Under the pieces are notes generated by a model, which was not told the DNA's origin, did not search any database, and was given only the letters and a program-made list of their open reading frames with translations. The translations under genes were made by a program, and so were the position numbers. From Pseudoalteromonas holothuriae (lineage in GTDB: Bacteria; Pseudomonadota; Gammaproteobacteria; Enterobacterales; Alteromonadaceae), in contig NZ_CAMAPC010000001.1 in the NCBI RefSeq assembly GCF_945859825.1, positions 124,001 through 188,000 on the forward strand: a DNA stretch of 64,000 nt, read 5' to 3'. Each line of letters starts with the position of its first letter. Position 1 is the stretch's first letter. This document shows, in pieces, positions 1-8,025 of this stretch.

Positions 1-496
1 AAAACTATTGGCATTGGGCTTTCAGTACGGTTGCGATATAAAAGCCAGTAGTGAAGATTTTTTGTATCAACGTTTTGGTAAGTTTGGGTTGGTTTTATGG
101 CGTCGCTGCAATGGCATTGATGAACGCCAAGTGGAAACTCATCGTGTAAGAAAGTCGGTTGGGGTTGAAACGACATTCAGTGAAGACACCAGTGATGGAG
201 AAGAGTTAACACGGCGGCTTATTGAGTCGTTGTTTCCTGAACTGACTCGGCGTTCACAATCGTACTTGCAAACACGAGGTATGAACAAGCTAGGCGTAAA
301 GGTTAAGTTTTTTGATTTTCAATCAGTAAGTAAAGAATGCCAATATGATAGCTTAAATGTTGAGGTACTGGTCGCGCTATTACAAGACTTACTAGTGCGC
401 TACCCAAATAAGCCAGTTCGCTTGATTGGCATTAATATTGGGCTTATTGATGCTAAAAATAGCCAAGCTCAGCTAGGTTTGTTTGATTGCGACTAA
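1..496 (+). CDS. dinB: DNA polymerase IV, C-terminal part (cut by window edge)
   Basis: C-terminal 164 or so residues of the Y-family lesion-bypass polymerase DinB. The reading frame is already open at base 2, so the start lies outside the window. The segment FGKFG..LW.R..GIDER followed by RKSVGVETTFSED matches the thumb/little-finger boundary of E. coli Pol IV, and the rest is the little-finger domain that grips DNA and the clamp. The C-terminus QLGLFD resembles the beta-clamp binding motif (QLVLGL in E. coli). The catalytic palm is not in the window. SOS control is expected for the family, but the promoter is not visible here. Confidence 0.93.
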   Translation, partial: KLLALGFQYGCDIKASSEDFLYQRFGKFGLVLWRRCNGIDERQVETHRVRKSVGVETTFSEDTSDGEELTRRLIESLFPELTRRSQSYLQTRGMNKLGVKVKFFDFQSVSKECQYDSLNVEVLVALLQDLLVRYPNKPVRLIGINIGLIDAKNSQAQLGLFDCD

Positions 497-572
497 AAGG
501 TAAGTGCATTATTTGTTAACTGTGTTAATTTCTAAAATTATACTAATACAATAATGAGCATGGGAGCCCACA

Positions 573-2258
573 ATGCAGTCAATTATGATAGTCATGTTTG
601 GCATCATAGGTATGCTATTCGGTTGGTTTGTTTATTCCAAATTTATTGCTGAAAAAATTTTTAAGATGGATGACACTTTTGTCACTCCGGCCCATGAGTT
701 AAATGATGGTGTAGATTTTGTGCCTACCAACAAAGTGGTACTTTGGGGTCATCATTTCACGTCTGTTGCGGGAGCTGCTCCCATTGTTGGGCCTGCAATT
801 GCAGTGTATTGGGGATGGGTCCCTGCGGTATTATGGGTGGTCATTGGCACCATATTCTTTGCCGGAATTCATGATATGGGGGCGTTGTGGGCCAGTTCGC
901 GTCATCAGGGTAAGTCAATGGGGGCACTTTCTGAAACCGTCATTGGTAAGCGTACCCGTGCTTTATTTATGATTGTGGTTTTTCTGGTGTTATTAATGGT
1001 GAATGCTGTATTTGGTGTCGTTATTGCCAACTCATTTGTGGCAAACCCTAGTGCGGTATTGCCAGCTTGGGCTGCAATCGCTGTGGCTTTGGTTATAGGG
1101 CAACTACTCAAGCGTAAAGTGCCGTTAGTACCGTTGTGTATAATTGGCGTTGCTATTTTATATGCCACTATCTACATGGGCTCAAGCATGCCCTTGGCAT
1201 TGCCAACAGAGATGTTTGGTCTTAGTGATAAAGCCAATTGGATTGTGATTTTATTCATCTATGCTGCTGTAGCATCTTTATTGCCAGTATGGATGCTTTT
1301 ACAACCGAGAGATTTTATCAATGGTATGCAATTACTAGTTGGGCTGATATTGCTTTATGGTGCGGTATTTGTGGTCATGCCAGATATCACAGCCCCGGCA
1401 TTTAATACGCAGGTCGTTGCCGAAACACCCAGCATCATACCCTTATTATTTGTCACCATAGCATGTGGTGCTGTTTCCGGCTTTCATGGCATTGTGTCCT
1501 CAGGTACCAGTTCAAAACAATTAGATAAAGAAACCGATGGACGATTTGTCGGGTATTTAGGTGCAGTCGGTGAGGGGGCTTTGGCTTTAATTACCTTAGT
1601 TGCAGTGAGCGGCGTAATGCTAGCAATGTCGCCTGAGCAATGGCATGAAATATACAGTCATTTAGGGGCGGGTAGTGTGGGGGCGTTTATTACTGGAGGC
1701 TCTAATTTAATCAGCAGTGGTTGGGGCATTTCGGCAGAAGTTGCGGCGACATTGCTGGCAGTGATGGTAGTGCTTTTTGCGGGGACAACCATGGACTCAG
1801 GTGTGCGATTGCAGCGTTATATTATTCAAGAGTGGGGTGATATTTATCAGTTGTCACTATTAAAAAATAGCATTGTAGCCACATTAATCGCTATTGGGTG
1901 TTGTTTGCTACTTGCTTTTGGGGCTGGTGGAGCATCGGGCAGCGGAGGTATGATTATATGGCCATTGTTTGGTTCAACTAATCAAATACTAGCCAGTCTT
2001 ACTTTGTTAGTTATCTCAGTATATTTAATAAAGCTCGGCCGTTCAGCTAAATACACCTTGATCCCTATGAGTTTTGTATTACTAATGGCATTTTTTGCTG
2101 GTGTGATTAAATTGCAAGAATACTACCAGCAAGGTAATTGGTTGCTGGTAGTATTAGATTTAATCGTATTGGTTGTCAGTGTGTTGGTAATGTTAGAAGC
2201 GTGGTCTGTGATAACTAAATATCATCGTACTAAAGCTGTAAGTTCATCTGCACAATAG
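573..2258 (+). CDS. cstA: CstA-family carbon starvation transporter
   Basis: Inner-membrane protein of 561 residues with many hydrophobic segments, from the CstA family of peptide and pyruvate transporters. The conserved family signatures are visible: NKVVLWGHHFTSVAGAAPIVGPAIA near residues 53-78, the GIHDMGALWAS stretch near 100, HGIVSSGTSSKQ near 305 and WPLFGSTNQ near 465. It is shorter than E. coli CstA (about 700 residues) but within the range of the family. A GGAG ribosome site lies 8 bases before the ATG. It is monocistronic, closed by a terminator that runs into the next gene. The exact substrate (pyruvate, peptide or amino acid) cannot be told from sequence alone. Confidence 0.85.
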   Translation: MQSIMIVMFGIIGMLFGWFVYSKFIAEKIFKMDDTFVTPAHELNDGVDFVPTNKVVLWGHHFTSVAGAAPIVGPAIAVYWGWVPAVLWVVIGTIFFAGIHDMGALWASSRHQGKSMGALSETVIGKRTRALFMIVVFLVLLMVNAVFGVVIANSFVANPSAVLPAWAAIAVALVIGQLLKRKVPLVPLCIIGVAILYATIYMGSSMPLALPTEMFGLSDKANWIVILFIYAAVASLLPVWMLLQPRDFINGMQLLVGLILLYGAVFVVMPDITAPAFNTQVVAETPSIIPLLFVTIACGAVSGFHGIVSSGTSSKQLDKETDGRFVGYLGAVGEGALALITLVAVSGVMLAMSPEQWHEIYSHLGAGSVGAFITGGSNLISSGWGISAEVAATLLAVMVVLFAGTTMDSGVRLQRYIIQEWGDIYQLSLLKNSIVATLIAIGCCLLLAFGAGGASGSGGMIIWPLFGSTNQILASLTLLVISVYLIKLGRSAKYTLIPMSFVLLMAFFAGVIKLQEYYQQGNWLLVVLDLIVLVVSVLVMLEAWSVITKYHRTKAVSSSAQ

Positions 2259-2298
2259 CGACTTTACTGGCAAAGCATTATTAAATAACCCATAATCG

Positions 2299-2329
2299 GG
2301 CCCTTATTTTGTAACTAAGGGCCTTTTTT
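2299..2329 (+). terminator. Intrinsic terminator of cstA fused to next start codon
   Basis: Arms GGCCCTTA (2299-2306) and TAAGGGCC (2316-2323) enclose a 9-base loop and are followed by six T. The next gene's ATG begins at 2330, directly after the T run, and the AAGGG in the 3' arm sits where its Shine-Dalgarno sequence should be. Confidence 0.8.
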
Positions 2330-3862
2330 ATGTCTTTTCCTTTTGCGCTACCGTGTAGTGACTTAGTCAATAATAATGCAGATGCAGTGATAGTCATTGC
2401 TGCTGACGTTCATGATCTTCATGATGAACGCCTCAATAAGGCTGTTGCACCTTATTTAGCCGTCGATGCTAGAATTTCGAGTAAAGCAACTTTGGTGCTT
2501 GCAGATGAACTGCCTGGAAAGCGCTTGATAGTGTCACCAACAGGCCCATTAAACCGCGATTATGATGATGTACGCCGTATTTTTGATGCGGCAAAATCAG
2601 CCATTAGTGAAGCCAAAGCAGCCGGTTGCAAAGCGCCTGTCTTGCATGTTGTCGGTATGCCTAAAGATGTTCGTTATCAAAATGCCCTACAAGTGGCCTA
2701 TTTAGGCGCGTGCCAAGCGCTATGGCAACCACTAGAAGCGCGTGAGTATCGTGGTCAAAGCATCGAGCCAATGACTGAAATTAGCATGCTAGGGGCTGAT
2801 GAGACACTGTGTAAGCAGTTAAATGCCATAGCTGCGGGTCAATATGCTGCCCGTGATTTGTGTGGTACCGAGCCTGAACGTATGGCACCGCCAAAATTTG
2901 CTGATTACTGTGTTGAGTTATTTGCAGGTACTTCAGTATCAGTCGATATTATTTCGGATATTAATACGATAGAGCAGCAATACCCTATGCTTGGCACTGT
3001 AGCTCGTGCTTCTTATGCTGTAGAGCGACATCACCCTCGTGTTGTAAAGTTGGTTTATACACCAAGCGATGAAGTAAAACGCACACTGATGTTTGTTGGT
3101 AAAGGGTTGGTGTATGACACAGGGGGCGCCGACCTTAAAGTGGGCGGTTTTATGGCAGGAATGAGCCGTGATAAAGGCGGAGCTGCCTCGGTTGCAGGTT
3201 TTATGAAAGCGGTAGCTGATTACCAACCTGCTGGCGTTAAAGTGATTGCCTACTTAGCCGTAGTACGTAATTCAATTGGTTCTGACTGCTTCGTACCAGA
3301 TGAAATTATCACTTGTCGTGAAGGGTTGAAGGTACGTATTGGTAATACTGATGCAGAAGGTCGTTTGGCCATGGGTGATTTATTAAGCGAAATGAAAGAG
3401 CTGGCTAAATCAGCAATCAATCCAGAGCTATTTACAGTTGCAACGCTCACAGGTCACGCAGCAAGAGCTGTGGGGCCATATAGTGCTTATGTTGAAAATG
3501 GTCCAGCACGAGCAATGGGTGTATCTCGTCAGCTAGCGGATATTGGTGATTTATGGGGTGATGGCGCTGAATTATCGCGTAGTCGCCGCGAAGACTATGA
3601 CTTTGTGAAACCTCGTACCTTGGCCGATGATGTATTATCAAGTAACAATGCACCATCGGCAGTGACCGCCCGTGGTCATCAATTCCCAATGGCATTTTTG
3701 GCGATTGTTGGTGGCATAGACAAACACGGTAGTGATTCAGATTTACCATTACCTTATGTGCATATGGACATTGCAGGTAGCGGCGTTGAAGGTGGCGATT
3801 GGCAACACGGTAAACCGACTGCGGCAACAGTTAGTAGCTTATTTGCACGCTACTGTTTGTAA
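2330..3862 (+). CDS. M17 family metallo-aminopeptidase
   Basis: Cytosolic leucyl-aminopeptidase-type enzyme of 510 residues that removes N-terminal amino acids with two metal ions. The catalytic half contains GKGLVYDTGG, then ADLKVGG and SRDKGGA (metal ligands Asp and Lys), and NTDAEGRL at residues 339-346 with the Asp, Glu and Arg expected for metal and bicarbonate sites. The N-terminal half is divergent, as is usual in M17, so assignment to PepA rather than PepB or another subgroup is not secure. The ATG is immediately downstream of the cstA terminator, and the only Shine-Dalgarno candidate (AAGGG) lies inside the terminator stem, so initiation may depend on whether that hairpin is folded. 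Confidence 0.88.
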   Translation: MSFPFALPCSDLVNNNADAVIVIAADVHDLHDERLNKAVAPYLAVDARISSKATLVLADELPGKRLIVSPTGPLNRDYDDVRRIFDAAKSAISEAKAAGCKAPVLHVVGMPKDVRYQNALQVAYLGACQALWQPLEAREYRGQSIEPMTEISMLGADETLCKQLNAIAAGQYAARDLCGTEPERMAPPKFADYCVELFAGTSVSVDIISDINTIEQQYPMLGTVARASYAVERHHPRVVKLVYTPSDEVKRTLMFVGKGLVYDTGGADLKVGGFMAGMSRDKGGAASVAGFMKAVADYQPAGVKVIAYLAVVRNSIGSDCFVPDEIITCREGLKVRIGNTDAEGRLAMGDLLSEMKELAKSAINPELFTVATLTGHAARAVGPYSAYVENGPARAMGVSRQLADIGDLWGDGAELSRSRREDYDFVKPRTLADDVLSSNNAPSAVTARGHQFPMAFLAIVGGIDKHGSDSDLPLPYVHMDIAGSGVEGGDWQHGKPTAATVSSLFARYCL

Positions 3863-3887
3863 ATCCATTTTTGCAAGTTTTAATAGG

Positions 3888-3911
3888 AAGGGCACTTAAT
3901 GTGCCCTTTTT
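3888..3911 (+). terminator. Terminator after M17 peptidase gene
   Basis: AAGGGCAC (3888-3895) pairs with GTGCCCTT (3901-3908) across a 5-base loop, followed by T residues. It lies between two converging genes and mainly serves the plus strand, because the minus-strand side lacks a T run. Confidence 0.85.
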
Positions 3912-3937
3912 AAGTTATGTAGTAAAGTGACTTGTAC

Positions 3938-5623
3938 TTATTTCAGTCCTAGTACTGATTTACCTTGCTTAAACGTTACGTCAACAGGAATATTCGCTTT
4001 AGAGAGCTTTTCTAAATCGGCCGCCAGCTCAGTTTTAATATCCCCATGTGTTGCAATAAGTTGATCAACTTTTTGATAATCACCATCACCTTGTAAAGTT
4101 AGAATTAGGTTTGATAGTTTCTCCATAGCAACAGCCATTTTCTGCATATCAACCTTGTAATGGCCTTGCGAATTTTTTGAAAATGCACCTTGTTCTTTGA
4201 AAAAGTTAAAACGGATCATGTTCGCTTTACCATGAGCACTAGAAGCACCAAAACGTACCGAACGGAAGATCCCAGCCATAAAAGTAACGTAGTAATCTTC
4301 GATAGTGCCCTCTGTGATTTCGCCTTTATTGAGTAACTGCTCAACCATATACAAACCTAAAATGTCAGCTTTGCCTTCTTCAAGCGCGCTTGCGTGTTCT
4401 TGCAAAGATTGGCGGACAGTTCCTTTGTTTGTTATGGTGTTTTTTATACCTAACCCATGTGCTACTTCGTGGAACATGGTATTAGCAAAGAATGCATCGA
4501 AGGTGATATGTTTGCGCTGCTCTGGCACAATAAGTTGATCTGCTATCGGTAACATTATTTTGTCAAACTTAGCACGCATAGCATTTTTAAGTTGTAGGCG
4601 GCGAGTGCCTTTTTCTAGCTGAACTTGCTCGTCATTTGGCAAGTTGATGGCAATTGTTTTGCTACCAGCATTTGAGTGACCAGCATAGTAAATGACATCA
4701 TAAGCATTTAAATCAGCATCAGAACCGGGTACTTCTTGTTTGTACTTCTCATCAACTGGTAAGCCTGTTTGTAGCTCAGGTAAGAAAGCGGCAAACTTGG
4801 CTAAACGCTCACTCCATGCTAAATCTTTGACGAGTACATATGACTCAAACCCAGCTCGATAGCCAAATAATTGATCTTCGTATGTTTCAATTGGACCTAT
4901 AACTACGTCAATTGGGTTATTTTTCATATCCATCCAAGCGAAGTCAGACGTTTGGTAACTGTTGTTTAATAGCGCATCTGCGCGCAATGTTAGGTAATTA
5001 GCAAACTCTTTATCATCAGCCAGCTTGCTGGCTTCTCGTAAAAGTTGAGCGGCTTGAGATAGCTCTTTTTCATAAATTTTAGAATAGGGAAGAGTGTGAA
5101 GTTTACCCTGCTCATCGCGCTTAACGATTGAGTATAGGCCTTTTTTGTCTTTTAAATCTGAGTTATTCAACTCTTCTTTAGTCATATCGTGAGGGTAAAA
5201 CTCAGCACCCGGCGCTTTATTTTCAAAGCCATTTAAGAAAACTTTGTCACCATCTAACCTGTCCCAAGGACCATAGTTAATATCGGCAAACTTACGCACT
5301 TTTTCATCTTTAATTCGGCTTAAAAAAGAGTCTTTATCCATTGCAAAGCTTTGCTTCCAAAATAGGTCATCCATTAATTTAGATGCATCTATCAGTTTGG
5401 CTATCATTTTTTTTTGGTTATTACTTAGGTGTGATAGGTCAGTTTGTAGCGTAACTTCAGTGTAAATATCTAATCGAGATTGTGGCGTGTTGATTAGTTC
5501 ATAGCTAGGTTGTTTTTGCTGTGAGCCTTGAACTTTGTTTGCGGTGCTTGCAGGGTCTGAGCATGCGCTTAATGCGAGTGTGCTGGCAATAATTAATGCT
5601 TGGCTAATTTTAGAAAGTCTCAT
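3938..5623 (-). CDS. M49-like (dipeptidyl-peptidase III type) zinc peptidase lipoprotein
   Basis: A 561-residue exported lipoprotein. The N-terminus is a lipoprotein signal peptide with lipobox LSAC followed by SD, and a polar linker. The metal site is HEVAH at residues 385-389, with a second motif EEGKAD starting near 415, which corresponds to the EECRAD motif of dipeptidyl-peptidase III (family M49). Classical M49 enzymes have a six-residue HEXXGH motif; this protein has the five-residue form, known in some bacterial members. A nutritional role, cleaving dipeptides from periplasmic peptides, is an inference. An Asp follows the lipid Cys at +2 after Ser, so sorting to inner or outer membrane is unclear. 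It converges with the M17 peptidase gene. Confidence 0.75.
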   Translation of the reverse strand: MRLSKISQALIIASTLALSACSDPASTANKVQGSQQKQPSYELINTPQSRLDIYTEVTLQTDLSHLSNNQKKMIAKLIDASKLMDDLFWKQSFAMDKDSFLSRIKDEKVRKFADINYGPWDRLDGDKVFLNGFENKAPGAEFYPHDMTKEELNNSDLKDKKGLYSIVKRDEQGKLHTLPYSKIYEKELSQAAQLLREASKLADDKEFANYLTLRADALLNNSYQTSDFAWMDMKNNPIDVVIGPIETYEDQLFGYRAGFESYVLVKDLAWSERLAKFAAFLPELQTGLPVDEKYKQEVPGSDADLNAYDVIYYAGHSNAGSKTIAINLPNDEQVQLEKGTRRLQLKNAMRAKFDKIMLPIADQLIVPEQRKHITFDAFFANTMFHEVAHGLGIKNTITNKGTVRQSLQEHASALEEGKADILGLYMVEQLLNKGEITEGTIEDYYVTFMAGIFRSVRFGASSAHGKANMIRFNFFKEQGAFSKNSQGHYKVDMQKMAVAMEKLSNLILTLQGDGDYQKVDQLIATHGDIKTELAADLEKLSKANIPVDVTFKQGKSVLGLK

Positions 5624-5843
5624 GTTGCTCTCTTTGATTGTTATTGGAAAAATGCCAGTCTACTTTACCTTATTAGCTAAAAATATTCTGCACAGATGCG
5701 GTGCAATTATTAGAAAAGGCTCTAAGTGAGCACAATAGAAATATTTTTATGTATATTTCTTAACTTTATGGCGATGTTAGACAATACTAAAACCATATAA
5801 CAACAGTACTTTAATGCTAATAAGCCGTTTTGGAATCGAACCT

Positions 5844-6683
5844 ATGTCAACAGAGAATGCCTTACTTACCATCCTTATTGATCGAATAAATAATGATACT
5901 TTAGTGTTGCCTACCTTACCTGATGTGGCGGTTAGAGTCCGCCAAGCCGCAGATGATCCGGAAGTTAACTTGATGCAAATGGCTGATGCTATATCTCATG
6001 ATCCTGCGCTATCAGCACGAATGATTAAAGTAGCGAACAGCGCTTTTATGGGACGCTCAGTTAAAGTTAATACACTTAACCAAGCTGTCACTCGTATTGG
6101 ACTTAGGCAAATTAAAAATATTGCAACAGCAATGGCGATGGAGCAATTGTTCGTTTCTAATAATAAACTGATTAAAACTTACATGGATAAAGCATGGCAA
6201 AAAACCTTAAAGGTGGCATGCCAAGCTATCACAACCATGGATTTTTACCTAAAAGTTAATAAACATACCTCACTTAATAAAGATACGATTACTTTGGCGT
6301 CGTTAGTTTTTAATATTGGTGTTCTTCCTATTCTAACCGAAGCAGAGCGCCACCCTGAGGTGTTTGCGAATCCGAGCTTTTTAGCACATGCAATTCAAAA
6401 ATTGGCAGGAAAGATTGGTGGTGCGATTATGCGTGAATGGGGTTTTACAGAAGAGTTTGTAGAAGTAGCAGAGAGCTGGTCTAATCCCAATTATAAACCT
6501 GAGCAAGACAGCTATGTAGACTTTATTCGTGTTGGCGCAATATTAGAAGGGATTTTACAAGTATCAGATAAAGCAGCGTCGCTAAGTATTTACGAGCAAA
6601 AAGGAATTGTTCGCTCTGTGGATATGTTTACGAGTGAAGAGTATCAAGCCTTGCTTGAAGATGTGAAATCGATGTTTGCATAA
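5844..6683 (+). CDS. HDOD domain protein
   Basis: Single HDOD-domain protein of about 279 residues. The N-terminal core LPTLPDVAVRVRQAADDP, DAISHDPALSARMIKVANSA and NTLNQAVTRIGLRQIKNIATA is the typical HDOD pattern, found in proteins that link signalling (often cyclic-di-GMP or chemotaxis) to output. No other domain is fused. I prefer the ATG at 5844 (protein begins MSTENALL, with GGA 9 bases upstream) over an in-frame ATG at 5814, which has no ribosome site. The gene stands alone, divergent from the M49-like gene. The specific function is unknown. Confidence 0.8.
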   Translation: MSTENALLTILIDRINNDTLVLPTLPDVAVRVRQAADDPEVNLMQMADAISHDPALSARMIKVANSAFMGRSVKVNTLNQAVTRIGLRQIKNIATAMAMEQLFVSNNKLIKTYMDKAWQKTLKVACQAITTMDFYLKVNKHTSLNKDTITLASLVFNIGVLPILTEAERHPEVFANPSFLAHAIQKLAGKIGGAIMREWGFTEEFVEVAESWSNPNYKPEQDSYVDFIRVGAILEGILQVSDKAASLSIYEQKGIVRSVDMFTSEEYQALLEDVKSMFA

Positions 6684-6728
6684 ATAAGTACTGAACTAGG
6701 GGTTGTTGATCTTTGAGGTATGGATTTT

Positions 6729-6825
6729 GTTCAAATTAAAGGCTTTCATTACGCGAAATGAGCAATGCAGCATAATAATTTATGTTAGTTGCGAACGACA
6801 AAGTAATGGAAGCCTTTGGTTGAAC
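6729..6825. repeat. Imperfect long inverted repeat
   Basis: The left arm 6729-6752 reads GTTCAAATTAAAGGCTTTCA then TTAC. The complement of the right arm 6803-6825 reads GTTCAACCAAAGGCTTCCAT then TAC. About 20 of 23 positions match, with a roughly 50-base interior. It could be the end structure of a small non-autonomous element or a folded RNA. Confidence 0.6.
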
Positions 6826-6976
6826 CCTTTGGGCTGCGCCATTCGGGCAATTTTTCTACGTTATCAACTGACTTACATAGAGTAACTATGCTACGCAGGT
6901 TCTGCGGGGCAGCCCCTGCCTTGGAAAAACACCCGAATAACTGCTGCAAAAACACACAGCAAAGAACAACAGCCCT

Positions 6977-7010
6977 AAAATTTGGTAAGTCGCAAAGTCG
7001 ACTTACCAAA
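6977..7010 (-). terminator. rdgC terminator
   Basis: Perfect 12-bp inverted repeat TTTGGTAAGTCG (6981-6992) and CGACTTACCAAA (6999-7010) with a 6-base loop, starting 8 bases after the rdgC stop codon. On the minus strand the stem is followed by TTTT, which fits an intrinsic terminator. Confidence 0.8.
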
Positions 7011-7017
7011 CGTAAGA

Positions 7018-7926
7018 CTATATATCGGTATTGTCACCTAGATTTTGAGTTAGCTCTTCTAATAGCTCTTTAATCTCTTCACTTACTAAAATGAAATCAG
7101 CATCAAGCTTTACTGCCATATCTTCTTTAGGGATGTCTGCGTTTTGCTCTTTAAGCGCATCAGCATAACCTAAACGTTTAATAGAACCATCATTTTGTAG
7201 TATGAATTTTACACGCTCACGCCAGTCAAATGCGAGTTTGGTGACACGCTTACCATTTTCTAAATGACTTTTTATCTCATCAGAGGACAAGTCATGCTGT
7301 TTTAATTTAACTTGAGCACCGTTATCGTCAGGCTCTTGAAGCTCTGCATCAGTGCCAATTGCAAATCCTTCCGGCGCTTCAAATTTTGTTAACCAATCAG
7401 TTAAAAATACATCGAGATCATAATTGGCAAAAGCGGGTACCACTGGAAGCGTACCTAAGGACTTTCTCAGTAAAGCAAGTAACTCTTCTGCTTTGTTAAA
7501 GCTGGCGCTATTAACAACGACCCAGCCACTTTCTTGGTCAATAAACGCAAATTGCAGGCTAGATTTCTTAAATGCTTGAGGTAGCAAGGTGCTTAGAATG
7601 TTTTCTTTTAGTTCGTCTTTTTCTTTTTTCTTTACTGGACGATTTTCTTCGCGTTCTATCAATTCAACTTTTTCAGCAACCATATCGTTAATTACAGACG
7701 CGGGAAGTACTTTTTCTTCACGTTTGGCACATATTAGAATACTTTTTTGCGAAAAATGCGACAAACTGTCACCATGTTTACCCAGTGCTTTAGACCAGCC
7801 AAAGGTGCTCATATCTTGGCTGCCACATGGTCTAAACAAGTCTTGCTCTAGGGCTTTTTCAAACTCTTCTTGGTTGTATGAAACATCTTGCTTAAATCGA
7901 TAACAGATCAGGTTACTAAACCACAT
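7018..7926 (-). CDS. rdgC: Recombination-associated protein RdgC
   Basis: Toroidal DNA-binding protein of 302 residues that encircles duplex DNA and limits RecA activity. The N-terminus MWFSNLICYRF, the FxPCG..DMSTFGWSKALG segment near residues 32-50 and the acidic C-terminal half match the RdgC family over its full normal length (about 300). It is followed by a strong terminator and preceded by about 99 bases separating it from the histidine kinase gene on the same strand, so it may be transcribed on its own. Position tells nothing more about function. Confidence 0.93.
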   Translation of the reverse strand: MWFSNLICYRFKQDVSYNQEEFEKALEQDLFRPCGSQDMSTFGWSKALGKHGDSLSHFSQKSILICAKREEKVLPASVINDMVAEKVELIEREENRPVKKKEKDELKENILSTLLPQAFKKSSLQFAFIDQESGWVVVNSASFNKAEELLALLRKSLGTLPVVPAFANYDLDVFLTDWLTKFEAPEGFAIGTDAELQEPDDNGAQVKLKQHDLSSDEIKSHLENGKRVTKLAFDWRERVKFILQNDGSIKRLGYADALKEQNADIPKEDMAVKLDADFILVSEEIKELLEELTQNLGDNTDI

Positions 7927-8025
7927 ATATTGAAAATCCGTGCTTAAAAATAGATAAGCATAATAGCAAGAAATTTAACTTAAAGGGCAATGCCATACTT
8001 AAACTTTATGTAGGACATTGCGTAT

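Larger units (their letters stand above)
6684..7017. other. Gene-free stretch with inverted repeats, possible mobile-repeat remnant
   Basis: No convincing gene: short open frames on both strands (6785-7073) have no family resemblance and overlap one another. The stretch contains an imperfect inverted repeat (6729-6752 against 6803-6825), a G+C-richer core and a palindrome-like segment near 6870-6895. The right end is the rdgC terminator. It looks like an intergenic repeat or small non-autonomous element rather than coding sequence, but no second copy is present in the window. Confidence 0.4.

Noticed and set aside
6785..7073. Overlapping open frames on both strands after the HDOD gene
   Set aside because: No ribosome sites or recognisable protein family; they overlap the rdgC terminator and inverted repeats.
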